Positions 43,724-53,077 of a DNA stretch of 64,000 nt are shown piece by piece. The notes beneath the pieces are model-generated. The model made no database searches. It was not told the DNA's origin and saw nothing but the letters and a program-made list of their open reading frames with translations. The stretch covers positions 1-64,000 of the forward strand of contig OMYN01000012.1 in NCBI GenBank assembly GCA_900315265.1, written 5' to 3'. Origin of the DNA: an uncultured Eubacteriales bacterium (GTDB lineage Bacteria; Bacillota; Clostridia; Lachnospirales; Bianqueaceae). Made by a program: the position numbers and the translations under genes. The first letter of the stretch is position 1, and each line of letters begins with the position of its first letter.

Positions 43724-44917
43724 ATGACGAATCAGGAGGTCATGGATCTGGCGGAAAAATCGCTGATCCATACGTATAATCGTTTTCCCATAGCGCTGGA
43801 TCATGGGGACGAGGTTTATCTATACGATGTAGAAGGTAAGAAATATCTGGATTTTGCCGCCGGTATCGCGGTCATGGCCCTGGGCTATAATGTGCCGGAG
43901 TATAATCAGGCGCTCAAGGATCAGATCGATAAGCTGATCCATGTTTCCAACCTGTATTATACGGAGCCTATGGCTAAAGCCGCTGCCAATCTGGCAAAAG
44001 CCAGCGGCCTGAAAAGGGTATTCTTTACCAACAGCGGTACCGAGGCCATCGAGGGGGCCATCAAAGTAGCCCGTAAGTATGCCTGGCTGAAAGATAACGG
44101 CGCGACGGATCATGAGATAATCGCTATGAATCATTCCTTCCACGGACGCAGTTTAGGATCTTTGTCAGTAACGGGAAGTGCTCATTATCAGGAAGCTTTC
44201 AAACCGCTGATCGATAAGATCGTTTTTGCCGATTTTAACGACTTGGATGACGTTGCTTCCAAGGTGACCGATAAAACTTGTGCCATCCTTTTTGAAACCA
44301 TCCAGGGCGAAGGCGGTATCTATCCGGCTTCGAAAGAGTTTGTACAGGGCATCCGCAAGTTGTGTGATGAAAAAGACATCCTGATGATCCTGGACGAAGT
44401 TCAGTGCGGCATGGGCCGCAGCGGCAAGATGTTTGCCTATCAGTATTACGATGTCCTTCCGGATGTAATGTGCTCGGCCAAGGCGCTGGGCTGCGGTGTC
44501 CCGATCGGCGCTTTCGTAGTCGGTGAAAAGGCAGAAAATGCTCTGACAGCCGGAGACCATGGTTCGACCTACGGAGGCAATCCCCTGGCTACGGCAGCAG
44601 CCAATGCCGTCTTCGATTTGTACGAGAAGAAGCATGTTTTGGACAATGTCAATGAGGTAGGTGCTTATCTATATCAGAAGTTGGAAGAGGTCGAGCAGCA
44701 GTTTCCCTGCGTTTGCGACCACCGCGGCATGGGCTTGATGCAGGGTCTGGAGTTTACCGTTCCGGTAGGTCCCATCGTTGCAGGCTGCATCAAGAACGGC
44801 TGCCTGCTGATCTCGGCCGGTAGCAATGTGATCCGTTTCGTACCTCCGCTGGTCATCGGCAAGGAACATGTCGATCAGATGATCCAGGTCCTTAAAGGGG
44901 TGCTGGAGACCATGTAA
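43724..44917 (+). CDS. argD: Acetylornithine aminotransferase
   Basis: A 397-residue class III PLP enzyme. It has VFFTNSGTEAIEGAIK (near 99-115), the LDEVQCGMGRSGKMFAYQ cofactor loop, Lys in SAKALGCGVPIGA as Schiff base, and GSTYGGNPLA. It makes N-acetylornithine from the semialdehyde. The start at MTNQEV follows GGAGAGG; an upstream ATG lacks a site. This is the last gene of the operon, followed by a hairpin. No argF/carbamoyltransferase gene appears in this window. Confidence 0.94.
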   Translation: MTNQEVMDLAEKSLIHTYNRFPIALDHGDEVYLYDVEGKKYLDFAAGIAVMALGYNVPEYNQALKDQIDKLIHVSNLYYTEPMAKAAANLAKASGLKRVFFTNSGTEAIEGAIKVARKYAWLKDNGATDHEIIAMNHSFHGRSLGSLSVTGSAHYQEAFKPLIDKIVFADFNDLDDVASKVTDKTCAILFETIQGEGGIYPASKEFVQGIRKLCDEKDILMILDEVQCGMGRSGKMFAYQYYDVLPDVMCSAKALGCGVPIGAFVVGEKAENALTAGDHGSTYGGNPLATAAANAVFDLYEKKHVLDNVNEVGAYLYQKLEEVEQQFPCVCDHRGMGLMQGLEFTVPVGPIVAGCIKNGCLLISAGSNVIRFVPPLVIGKEHVDQMIQVLKGVLETM

Positions 44918-44920
44918 AAT

Positions 44921-44983
44921 ATTTGCCTCCGTCAATTACTGATCGCTCGGCTGGTTGCCAGTCAGCAATTGTCGGAGGCAAAT
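44921..44983 (+). terminator. Long hairpin ending the arginine operon
   Basis: ATTTGCCTCCG (44921-44931) pairs with CGGAGGCAAAT (44973-44983), and the inner CAATT/AATTG and CTGA/TCAG continue the stem. Confidence 0.75.
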
Positions 44984-44994
44984 TTCGTTATAAA

Positions 44995-45029
44995 CAAAAA
45001 AGCGGAACCATCATTTGGTTCCGTTTTTT
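44995..45029 (-). terminator. Terminator of the tRNA-Trp transcript
   Basis: CGGAACC/GGTTCCG (45003-45009 with 45017-45023) is flanked by A and T runs. Read on the minus strand it lies just after the tRNA. Confidence 0.8.
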
Positions 45030-45037
45030 ATGTTCAG

Positions 45038-45108
45038 CAGGGGTACTAAGAGTCGAACTCAGATTAACGGTTTTGGAGACCGCCGTTCTACCATTGAACT
45101 ACACCCCT
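45038..45108 (-). tRNA. tRNA-Trp (anticodon CCA)
   Basis: The minus strand folds as a cloverleaf: acceptor AGGGGTG/TACCCCT with one G-U, an anticodon stem GCGGT/ACCGT around the loop CTCCAAA (anticodon CCA), a T stem CTGAG/CTTAG with loop TTCGACT, and discriminator G. CCA is not encoded. Each of these three stems has one G-U pair. Promoter and terminator flank it, making a single-gene unit. Confidence 0.93.
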
Positions 45109-45146
45109 TTGCACCGCTCAAACATATTGTTACAAGCGACTTTCTT

Positions 45147-45175
45147 ATAATATGGTATTTCCGGTTAAAAGTCAA
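45147..45175 (-). promoter_or_regulatory. tRNA-Trp promoter
   Basis: On the minus strand, TTGACT (45170-45175), a 17-bp spacer and TATTAT (45147-45152) lie about 38 bp upstream of the tRNA. Confidence 0.8.
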
Positions 45176-45465
45176 TAGGATTTTTGCGATTCCCGGAGGG
45201 ATCTTGTGTGAGGATGGGATTATGCAACAAGCATAAGACCTTATATAAAAAACCAACGGTACTTATATAATTTTTCTATTGAGTGCAGCATTAATTATTT
45301 ATATGAAGCGGCCGCCTGCATTATATCTACCGTATTGTTTCTCTATGAAATTGCTTAAATATATGTTACAATCACTAACTATAAAGAAATGAAATACAGG
45401 GTCTTCCAGAAAGTGATAAAGATTCGTAAGACCCTTAAGATTCAAGAGGAGCAAGCAGGTAAGGC
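45176..45465. other. AT-rich intergenic region before the methyltransferase gene
   Basis: No gene is supported. It holds the leader of the methyltransferase-pullulanase operon, including a perfect 8-bp hairpin (AGGGTCTT 45398-45405 with AAGACCCT 45428-45435) before the ribosome-binding site. A TACAAT (near 45367-45372) could be a -10 box, but no good -35 is at the proper distance. Confidence 0.5.
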
Positions 45466-46722
45466 ATGACTCTACAGGAAGCAGTGGGCCAGCTGTGCCA
45501 GCTGACCATTCAGCGGCTGATCATCAGCGATCCAAGACAAAAAAGCACAGACGGCTTCCGCAAAGCCGAAGTCCGTCCGGTGCTGGTCCAAAAGCAGCCC
45601 CGGTGGCAGATCGTTCGGTACACCGAAAAGCAGTCTTTTCAGCAAAACATCGAGACCGGGCAGCTGCAGCAGGCGCTGATCGATGAACTCTCCGATCATT
45701 TCAGCCAGCTAGACGGCTTCTGCACACAGGGAAGCGTCCTGATCCGCGTATCCAAAAAGGGAAAGATCCTTTATCGTTTCAAAAAAGCAGACAGCGGGGG
45801 TGACTTGGTCCCATGCCCTGCCTGCGATATAGAAAATCAAAATCGGCAAAAAAATTATCTCCTTTCGGCCGAGGACGCTCCGCGTCCTCTGATCGATCTG
45901 GGTGTCGTTACCAGGGACGGAAAGGTCGTTCAGTCCCGCTATGATAAGTTTCGCCAGATCAACCGCTTTGTCGAAATCATAGACGAGGGGATCGAACCGT
46001 CGATCCGCCATTTGAATATTATTGATTTCGGCTGCGGCAAGTCTTACCTTACTTTTGTTTTATATGATTACCTGACCAGGGTCAGAAAAATAGAAGTAGA
46101 TGCCGTCGGCCTGGATCTGAAGGCGGACGTGATCGCTCACTGCAACGAGATCGCCGGGCGATACGGCTATGATCATCTGCACTTTGAAGTCGGCGACATC
46201 CATGGCTATCAGCCCCAGTTTGATGTCGACATGGTCATCAGCCTGCATGCCTGCGATACCGCGACGGACTATGCCCTCTACAACGCCATCAGCTGGGGGA
46301 CCAAACGCATTTATTCGGTCCCCTGCTGCCAGCATGAAATCAACCTGGAAAGCGGAAAAGACATGGCTCTGTCGTTAAGCCAGTACGGCCTGATCAAAGA
46401 ACGCTTCTGTGCCTTACTGACGGATTCCATCCGAGCCGATTTGTTACGGTCGGAAGGGTATAAAGTCGATGTGCTGGAATTTATACCTCTTGAACACACT
46501 CCTAAAAACCTGATGATACGGGCCATCCGGCAGCCTTCGCAGTTGGAAAGCGCCAAAGAAGCCAACAGGAAGCTTTACAAAGAGTCGAAGAAACAATGGC
46601 TGCCTATCATTTACAGGGGCAGACCCTTTACAATATGCTGCAGGCCGAAAAAAGGGACCGTCACAAAGCCGGAAGGGACCTGGACGGGCAGCAGGACCCG
46701 GCCGGGTTACAAACTACCCTGA
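45466..46722 (+). CDS. SAM-dependent methyltransferase (Methyltransf_32/GSTCD-like)
   Basis: A 418-residue protein. An N-terminal domain of about 180 residues precedes a class I methyltransferase core: IIDFGCGKSYLTFVLYDYL (motif I, near 184-202), GLDLKADVIAHC, MVISLHACDTATDYAL and the characteristic YSVPCCQHEIN (near 285). The CCQH motif is shared with Methyltransf_32 proteins and human GSTCD. The substrate is unknown, possibly RNA. It lies 26 bp before the pullulanase gene, so they share a transcript. Confidence 0.82.
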   Translation: MTLQEAVGQLCQLTIQRLIISDPRQKSTDGFRKAEVRPVLVQKQPRWQIVRYTEKQSFQQNIETGQLQQALIDELSDHFSQLDGFCTQGSVLIRVSKKGKILYRFKKADSGGDLVPCPACDIENQNRQKNYLLSAEDAPRPLIDLGVVTRDGKVVQSRYDKFRQINRFVEIIDEGIEPSIRHLNIIDFGCGKSYLTFVLYDYLTRVRKIEVDAVGLDLKADVIAHCNEIAGRYGYDHLHFEVGDIHGYQPQFDVDMVISLHACDTATDYALYNAISWGTKRIYSVPCCQHEINLESGKDMALSLSQYGLIKERFCALLTDSIRADLLRSEGYKVDVLEFIPLEHTPKNLMIRAIRQPSQLESAKEANRKLYKESKKQWLPIIYRGRPFTICCRPKKGTVTKPEGTWTGSRTRPGYKLP

Positions 46723-46748
46723 CCTATCCCAACAGAAAGTGAGACCAG

Positions 46749-48794
46749 ATGTCAAATCCAGCAAAGCCTATTCACATTACCATAGGCGGAAAAACTTTTG
46801 CCAGCGTTCCGGAGCTGGCGGCTTATTACAGTTCCGCCGAATTTGAATCGGTCTATACCTATTACGGAAATGACCTGGGAGCCCGTGTGACCAGCCGTGG
46901 CGTGACATTTAAAGTATGGAGCCCGGCGGCTGAGTCGATCGAGGTCAATCTGTATAAAACCGGTACGGATCAGGAAAAAGGAGCCCGCTTTCTGGGAGCT
47001 TATCCACTGCATCAGGACACGGACTATCCGGGCATATGGAAAACCAGTCTGAAGGGGCATCTAGCCTGCCTTTACTACACCTACTCCATAACCATCGGCG
47101 GGCAGACGCAGGAAACGGCCGATGTGTACGCCAAAAGCTGCGGGGTGGACGGGCGGCGCAGTATGATCATCGACCTTCCTTCGACCAACCCGCGGGGCTG
47201 GCAGGAAGATCATTATAAATTTACCGGCAGCAATACCCAGGCAATCGTCTGGGAGACCCATGTCCGGGACTTTTCCTACGCTCATACATCGGGTATGCAG
47301 CACCGGGGACAATACCTGGCCTTTACCGAGAATGGGACCACCGTCATGGGAGACGGCATCCATCCCACCGGCGTGGACTATTTAAAACAGCTGGGCATTA
47401 CGCACGTTCATCTGCTGCCCTGTGCGGATTATGCAACGCAGTCTACATACAACATACACAGCGATGCCTACAACTGGGGCTATGATCCCCTTAATTACAA
47501 TTGCCCTGAGGGGTCGTACTCGACGGATCCTTATCACGGGGCAAAAAGGGTAAGGGAGATGAAGCAGATGATCCTGGCCCTGCACCGGGCAGGCATCGGC
47601 GTCATCCTGGACGTGGTCTACAATCATACCTATTATTCGGATAAATCGTTTCAGCATCTGACCATGCCCTATTATTATCACCGCACCATGCCGGACGGCA
47701 GCTTTGCCAACGCCAGCGGCTGCGGCTGTGAAACGGCCAGCGACCGCAGCATGATGCGGCTTTATATGCTGGATTCCATCCGCTACTGGGCTCAGGAATA
47801 TCATGTCGACGGTTTCCGCTTTGATCTGATGGGCATCCATGATGTTGAGACCATGAACGAGATCAGGGCCATGCTCGACGACCTTAACAACGGCAAATCC
47901 TATATCCTGTACGGGGAGCCCTGGTACGCCCTGCCACCTGTCATGCCCAAATGGGCTCACCCGGCGGATATGGCCCACCGCGATGAACTGGCAGAAGGCA
48001 TCGCCGTTTTTTCGGATGCTACCCGCGACGCCATCAAGGGATCCGCTTTCAATGTCAATGATCTGGGCTTTATCAATGGAGGAAAAGGTTTCGAAGGGCG
48101 GATCGTAAGTGCTGTGAAAGGGCAGGTAAGGGATCCGGCAAAGCAAAGGCCGACCCGGACCGTCACTTACGCCAGCAGCCATGATAATTACACTTTGTGG
48201 GATAAGATCTCACTGACCATAAGGGGAGACGGGTCCGGATACGATGATCCGGAGATGATCCGGCTGGCGGTCAATAAACTGTCGGCGGCCATCGTCCTGA
48301 CCAGCCAGGGCATGCCCTTTTTCCAGTCCGGTGAGGAGTTCGGGCGCAGCAAATACAGCATCGAAAACAGCTATAACTCCGATACCACCATTAACGAGCT
48401 CCGCTGGCAGCGGACCATATCGTTCAAGGAACTGGTCGACTATTATAAAGGGCTGATCCGTATCCGCAAGTCTTTCTCTCCCTTCAGCGACCCGACTTCC
48501 AAGGCCCTTTCTTCCATTACCTTCTGCCAGGCATCGGATCAGGTGGTCGCTTACACTATCAAAGGGCAGAAAAAGGGAGAGCCCAGAATGATGGCAGTCT
48601 GCTTCAACGCTTCAAATGAAGGCAAATGGGTTGACCTGAAAAACGGTCAGAAGGAGCCGGTATGCACTCAGTGGCGGGTACTGGCCAATGAAACGTCGGC
48701 CGGGACCAAAACCCTGTCGGAAGTCAGCGGGACGCGGCTGTTCGTCTATCTTAGAGGGGTCCTAATCGCCGCGTCGGAAGAGCTTTTGATTTGA
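46749..48794 (+). CDS. pulA: Type I pullulanase
   Basis: A 681-residue GH13 enzyme cleaving alpha-1,6 branches of pullulan, glycogen or amylopectin. An N-terminal CBM48-like domain (near 35-130) precedes the barrel. The type I motif YNWGYDPLNYNCPEGSYS (near 241) is present. Catalytic residues are Asp in VDGFRFDLMGIHD, Glu in ILYGEPWYA and Asp in YASSHDNYTLWD. No signal peptide is seen, so it acts in the cytoplasm, probably on stored or imported glucans. Confidence 0.95.
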   Translation: MSNPAKPIHITIGGKTFASVPELAAYYSSAEFESVYTYYGNDLGARVTSRGVTFKVWSPAAESIEVNLYKTGTDQEKGARFLGAYPLHQDTDYPGIWKTSLKGHLACLYYTYSITIGGQTQETADVYAKSCGVDGRRSMIIDLPSTNPRGWQEDHYKFTGSNTQAIVWETHVRDFSYAHTSGMQHRGQYLAFTENGTTVMGDGIHPTGVDYLKQLGITHVHLLPCADYATQSTYNIHSDAYNWGYDPLNYNCPEGSYSTDPYHGAKRVREMKQMILALHRAGIGVILDVVYNHTYYSDKSFQHLTMPYYYHRTMPDGSFANASGCGCETASDRSMMRLYMLDSIRYWAQEYHVDGFRFDLMGIHDVETMNEIRAMLDDLNNGKSYILYGEPWYALPPVMPKWAHPADMAHRDELAEGIAVFSDATRDAIKGSAFNVNDLGFINGGKGFEGRIVSAVKGQVRDPAKQRPTRTVTYASSHDNYTLWDKISLTIRGDGSGYDDPEMIRLAVNKLSAAIVLTSQGMPFFQSGEEFGRSKYSIENSYNSDTTINELRWQRTISFKELVDYYKGLIRIRKSFSPFSDPTSKALSSITFCQASDQVVAYTIKGQKKGEPRMMAVCFNASNEGKWVDLKNGQKEPVCTQWRVLANETSAGTKTLSEVSGTRLFVYLRGVLIAASEELLI

Positions 48795-48819
48795 CGGTCC
48801 GTCAGACGCGTGTTATCAT
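48791..48819 (+). promoter_or_regulatory. Promoter of the aminotransferase-scp gene run
   Basis: TTGACG (48791-48796, overlapping the pulA stop), a 17-bp spacer and TATCAT (48814-48819). It drives the long gene run to the window end, in which no clear terminator is seen. Confidence 0.6.
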
Positions 48820-48859
48820 TATTAAATTGAACTATGAATTTTAATCAGAGGTGTGATTC

Positions 48860-50050
48860 ATGATTTCTCAAAAAATGCAGGATCTGGCCAAGAACGGCTC
48901 TGCCATCCGGGCCATGTTTGAAGAAGGTAAAAAAATGGCGGCTCAGTTCGGAAAGGACAATGTTTATGACTTCTCCCTGGGCAACCCCTGTACGCCGACC
49001 CCGGACAGCGTCCGCACGGCCGCTATCGATCTGCTCAACAACACCGACACGCTCACTCTTCACGGCTATATGAGCAACGCCGGGTATGAGGATGTGCGCG
49101 AAGCCGTAGCAAAAAGCATAAACAGCCGTTTCGGCATGGATTACACGGCCGCCAACCTGGTCATGTGCGTCGGAGCCGGCGGAGCTCTTAACGTTGCCCT
49201 GAAAACGGTGATCAACCGGGGCGATGAAATCGTTCTGCAGGCCCCCTATTTCGGCGAGTACAACAACTATATCAATAACTTTGACGGTGTGCGCGTGGTC
49301 GCGGAACCGAACTATGATGATTTTTCGCTGAACCTTCCCGACATCGAGAAGAAGATCGGCCTCAAGACTAAGGCCGTCATCATCAACAGTCCCAATAACC
49401 CCACCGGCGCGGTCTACAGCGAAGAGCAGATCAAAGAACTGGCGGATCTTCTGGACCGCAAGCAGAAAGAATACGGCCACGAGATCTATCTGATCTCGGA
49501 TGAACCTTACCGCGAGATCGTGTACGACGGACACACCGTTCCCTATCTTCCCAAATATTACGCCAATACCTTTGTCGGTTATTCCTACAGCAAATCTCTG
49601 TCACTTCCGGGAGAGCGCATAGGTTTCCTGGTCATCAATTCGGCTATGACCGACTTTGAAGAGGTCGCTCAGGCGGCATCGACGGCCAACCGCATCCTGG
49701 GCTATGTCAACGCCCCCTCCTTATTCCAGAAAGTGATCGGACGCTGCGTGGACGAAACGACCGATATCAGCCTTTACAAACGCAATCTGGCGGTGCTTTA
49801 CGATGAACTGACCCGGGACGGCTACCAGATGGTCAAACCTCAGGGAACTTTCTATATGTTCCCCAAGAGCCCGGTAGCCGATGAGCGCATCTTTACCGAA
49901 GCCGCGAAAAAATATCATATCCTGATCGTGCCCGGCTTTACCTTTGCCTGCCCCGGCTACTTCCGCCTGGCCTTCTGCGTATCCGAAAAAACCGTGGACG
50001 GGTCGCTGGAAGGCTTCCGCAGCCTGGCTAAAGACTTCGGCATGATCTGA
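48860..50050 (+). CDS. Class I/II pyridoxal phosphate aminotransferase
   Basis: A 396-residue fold-type I PLP enzyme of the aspartate-aminotransferase superfamily. It has GAGGALNVALKTVIN (near 97-111), INSPNNPTGAVYSEEQI, ISDEPYREIVYDG and the Schiff-base Lys in SYSKSLSLPGERIGF (near 254-268). The amino-acid substrate cannot be assigned by eye; aspartate or aromatic amino acids are candidates. The ribosome-binding site AGAGGTG lies 7 bp before the ATG. Confidence 0.9.
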   Translation: MISQKMQDLAKNGSAIRAMFEEGKKMAAQFGKDNVYDFSLGNPCTPTPDSVRTAAIDLLNNTDTLTLHGYMSNAGYEDVREAVAKSINSRFGMDYTAANLVMCVGAGGALNVALKTVINRGDEIVLQAPYFGEYNNYINNFDGVRVVAEPNYDDFSLNLPDIEKKIGLKTKAVIINSPNNPTGAVYSEEQIKELADLLDRKQKEYGHEIYLISDEPYREIVYDGHTVPYLPKYYANTFVGYSYSKSLSLPGERIGFLVINSAMTDFEEVAQAASTANRILGYVNAPSLFQKVIGRCVDETTDISLYKRNLAVLYDELTRDGYQMVKPQGTFYMFPKSPVADERIFTEAAKKYHILIVPGFTFACPGYFRLAFCVSEKTVDGSLEGFRSLAKDFGMI

Positions 50051-50079
50051 TCTTCAAGGAGCAAAATGCATAGAATGCA

Positions 50080-50853
50080 ATGGACGATCAACTGAAGGTC
50101 TCGCTGCCGGTCTTTGAAGGTCCCCTTGACCTTCTGCTGCATCTGATCCGCAAAAATAAGGTCGATATCTACGACATTCCCATCCTGGAGATCACCCGCC
50201 AGTATCTGGCCTATCTGAAAAGCTGGGACGATATGAACATGGACGTGGCCTCCGAATTTATCGTGATGGCGGCCACACTGATCAGCATCAAGGCCCGCAA
50301 ACTGCTTCCCATGGCCCAGCAGCAGGACGAGGAGGAAGACGACCAGGAGCAGGAGCTGATCCGGCGCCTGCTTTTGTATCAGCGTTTCAAAGAAGCAGCC
50401 GCCCGTTTGAGACAGGCCGAGGCAGATCCTCAGCACGGTTTCGTTCTGCGTCAGCCGGAAACGATCCGGGGACAAAAACTGCTGCCCAGTGTCCGCACTC
50501 TTCTTGACAAGGTGGATCTGGAGAGCCTGAGGGATCTGTACCGGGGCCTTTTGATCAGCCGGCAGGAAAGTATCGATTACCAGAGAGCTTCCTTTAAAGG
50601 GGTCCCCAAAGAGCGCTACCGGGTGGCCGATAAGATCCGGGCTCTGGAAGAGACCCTGGAGAAGGTGGAAAAGATCAGTTATTATGATCTGCGCAGGAAA
50701 AGCCGCTCCCGCGAGGAAGAGATCACCTATTTTATGGCCATGCTGGAGCTGTCCCGCATGGACCAGGTGGCGCTGACTCAGAAGGAATTGTTCGGCGATA
50801 TCATTGCCAGCAGCAAATCAGAAGGGGAACACACCGATGGAAATGACCGATAA
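50080..50853 (+). CDS. scpA: Segregation and condensation protein A
   Basis: A 257-residue kleisin subunit of the SMC-ScpAB condensin. VSLPVFEGPLDLLLHLIRKN (residues 7-26) is the signature N-terminal helix, VDIYDIPILEITRQYL follows, and the C-terminal winged-helix end is ITYFMAMLELSRM. It bridges SMC heads during chromosome segregation. It overlaps scpB by 17 bp. Confidence 0.95.
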   Translation: MDDQLKVSLPVFEGPLDLLLHLIRKNKVDIYDIPILEITRQYLAYLKSWDDMNMDVASEFIVMAATLISIKARKLLPMAQQQDEEEDDQEQELIRRLLLYQRFKEAAARLRQAEADPQHGFVLRQPETIRGQKLLPSVRTLLDKVDLESLRDLYRGLLISRQESIDYQRASFKGVPKERYRVADKIRALEETLEKVEKISYYDLRRKSRSREEEITYFMAMLELSRMDQVALTQKELFGDIIASSKSEGEHTDGNDR

Positions 50854-51442
50854 AGGGCGCGACCTTCGCCTGGAGCTGAATAAACTGGAGGCGATGCTGT
50901 TTGCATCGGGCGATCCCGTTTCGGTGACGGCGCTGTCCGGGGCACTGGGCATCACCGAAGACCAGTGCCGGGTACTGGCGGAAGAGCTGAGAAAAAGCTA
51001 CCGGCAAAGGGGAAGCGGCATCCGTATCATCCGGTTGGAAGATCAGTACCAGATGACGACGGAACCAGCTTACTATCCGGACATCGTCAGGTTATATAAG
51101 GTGAAACAGCAGACCAGGCTGACTCCGGCCCAGATGGAGGTCCTGTCCATCGTGGCTTACCGCCAGCCCGTCACCAGACAGGAGATAAACGATATCCGGG
51201 GAGTTTCTTCGGATGCCGTCATCAGCCGCTTGATCGAACTGGATCTGATCGAAGAAAACGGACGCTTAAAGGCGCCGGGAAGGCCGGTCCTGTTATGTAC
51301 GACCGACAGTTTCCTGCGTCATTTCGGACTGAGCAGCATCAAAGAACTGCCGGATTTTCCACAGGAGAAAAATCCGCAGGCAGATTCACTTAAAGACATA
51401 TCGGACGGAGAACAAGAAGATAAGGAGACCGAAACAGACTGA
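50837..51442 (+). CDS. scpB: Segregation and condensation protein B
   Basis: A 201-residue dimeric winged-helix protein of the condensin complex: LEAMLFASGDPVSVTALSGA near the start, then the conserved TPAQMEVLSIVAYRQPVTRQ followed by EINDIRGVSSDAVI. The start at 50837 follows AGGGG inside scpA; an earlier ATG at 50804 lacks a site. The C-terminal 30 residues are acidic and disordered. Confidence 0.94.
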   Translation: MEMTDKGRDLRLELNKLEAMLFASGDPVSVTALSGALGITEDQCRVLAEELRKSYRQRGSGIRIIRLEDQYQMTTEPAYYPDIVRLYKVKQQTRLTPAQMEVLSIVAYRQPVTRQEINDIRGVSSDAVISRLIELDLIEENGRLKAPGRPVLLCTTDSFLRHFGLSSIKELPDFPQEKNPQADSLKDISDGEQEDKETETD

Positions 51443-51456
51443 AAAAGAGGTAAGGG

Positions 51457-52176
51457 ATGGAAGAAAGACTGCAAAAGTTTTTGGCTGACTGCGGCATTGC
51501 CTCCCGCCGCCGCTCGGAGGATCTGATCCGTCAGGGACTGGTAGCTGTCAACGGCAGTGTCGTAACAGAGATGGGACAAAAGATCGACCCCGATAAGGAC
51601 GAAGTTACCTTCCGCGGGCAGAAAGTAACGGCAGAGCAGCCGCTTACGACGGTCATGATCAATAAGCCGGCAGGCTATGTGACTACAGCTCACGACCAAT
51701 TTGCCCGCCCCTGTGTGACGGATCTGGTCGACATGCCGGGCCTTCGCCTGTATCCGGTAGGGCGGCTGGATTATCAGACCACGGGACTTCTGCTGCTGAC
51801 CAACGACGGAGAGCTGACCAATTATCTGACCCATCCGGGCCATCATATCCCTAAGACCTATGAGGCAAAGCTCAAGGGCGCGATAGGCGAAAAGGAGCTG
51901 GGCCAGCTGCGAAACGGCGTCCTCTTGGATGACGGATACAGGACTTCGCCGGCCCAGGTGGAACTGGTATTGAAAGCAAAGGACTACAGCCGCATCCGCA
52001 TCACGATCTATGAAGGAAAAAATCATCAGGTGCGCCGTATGGCCAAGGCAGTCGGCTTCCCGGTCCTTAAGCTGAAAAGGATCCAGGAAGGGCCCCTTAA
52101 GCTTGGAAATTTAAAAGAGGGACAGTATCGCATTTTAAGTGATAGTGAAATACAATCTTTGAAAAGTGAGGACTAA
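51457..52176 (+). CDS. Pseudouridine synthase RsuA/RluB family
   Basis: A 239-residue enzyme with an N-terminal S4 RNA-binding domain (RLQKFLADCGIASRRRSEDL) and a catalytic domain with Asp in VGRLDYQTTGLLLLTNDG (near 102-119). KTYEAKLKG and HQVRRMAKAVGFPV are further family motifs. It modifies uridine in rRNA, probably 23S as RluB, which often follows scpB. Gap to scpB 14 bp. Confidence 0.9.
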   Translation: MEERLQKFLADCGIASRRRSEDLIRQGLVAVNGSVVTEMGQKIDPDKDEVTFRGQKVTAEQPLTTVMINKPAGYVTTAHDQFARPCVTDLVDMPGLRLYPVGRLDYQTTGLLLLTNDGELTNYLTHPGHHIPKTYEAKLKGAIGEKELGQLRNGVLLDDGYRTSPAQVELVLKAKDYSRIRITIYEGKNHQVRRMAKAVGFPVLKLKRIQEGPLKLGNLKEGQYRILSDSEIQSLKSED

Positions 52177-52180
52177 TTTC

Positions 52181-53077
52181 ATGAAACAGGATGACGTACT
52201 GATCAGGATCCGTACAATGTACCCCACGTTCAGCAAAGGACAGAAACTCCTGGCCGATTATATTACCGATCATTACGATAAGGCCGTGTATCTGACCGCT
52301 GCTAAACTCGGTTCGGTGGTAGGCGTGTCCGAATCGACGGTCGTGCGTTTCGCAAGCGAACTGGGCTATGACGGGTATCCGGGCCTGCAGCGGGCTATCT
52401 CCGAGATCATCCGCACCCGGCTGACCACCCTGCAGAAGATGGAAGTCAGCCGCAGCCGGATGGATGAAAATCATCCTATGATTTCGATCATGAACGATGA
52501 TATCGCCAATATTAAGGAGACCATGAGCCTTCTGGACGAGGACACCTTAAAAAAGTCCGCCGATATGATCCTGAAGGCCAAAACGGTATATGTGCTGGGT
52601 GTTCGGTCATCCGCTCCTCTGGCTTTCTTCCTGGGCTATTATCTGAATTTCCTGCTGGATGATGTCCATCAGATCAGTACCAACACTTTCAGCGAGACTT
52701 TTGAGCAGATGATGAAGGTAAGCCCTCAGGACTGCGTCATCGGTATCAGTTTCCCCCGCTATTCCAAACGGACCGTCAAGGCCATGGAGTTTGCCAAAAA
52801 CCGGCAGGCTTCGGTCATAGCCGTTACCGATTCCGATCAGTCGCCCATAGCGGCCTGCGCGGATTGCGTGCTGAAGGCTTATACGGACATGGCTTCCATG
52901 GTGGATTCGCTGGTAGGGCCCATGAGCCTTTTGAATGCGCTGTTGGTACTTTTGTCTGAAAAACGGACCGAAGTCGTCGAACAGCGTTTTGACCTTCTGG
53001 AAGGGATCTGGAAGGATTACGACGTTTACGAAACGATGACCGAGGACCAAGACAGCAACAAGGTAATACTTTCATGA
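52181..53077 (+). CDS. MurR/RpiR family transcriptional regulator
   Basis: A 298-residue regulator. An HTH_6 N-terminal domain (GSVVGVSESTVVRFASELGY, near 45-64) is followed by an SIS sugar-phosphate-binding domain (VYVLGVRSSAPLAFFLGYYL and GISFPRYSKRTVKAMEFAK). It should respond to a phosphosugar and control sugar or cell-wall recycling genes, but no such genes adjoin it. GTGAGGA lies 8 bp before the start. Overlaps the next gene by 4 bp. Confidence 0.92.
   Translation: MKQDDVLIRIRTMYPTFSKGQKLLADYITDHYDKAVYLTAAKLGSVVGVSESTVVRFASELGYDGYPGLQRAISEIIRTRLTTLQKMEVSRSRMDENHPMISIMNDDIANIKETMSLLDEDTLKKSADMILKAKTVYVLGVRSSAPLAFFLGYYLNFLLDDVHQISTNTFSETFEQMMKVSPQDCVIGISFPRYSKRTVKAMEFAKNRQASVIAVTDSDQSPIAACADCVLKAYTDMASMVDSLVGPMSLLNALLVLLSEKRTEVVEQRFDLLEGIWKDYDVYETMTEDQDSNKVILS

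Noticed and set aside
45038-45108. The tRNA gene as attachment site of a mobile element
   Set aside because: No integrase gene or duplicated tRNA 3' end is nearby; both elements use serine recombinases far to the left.
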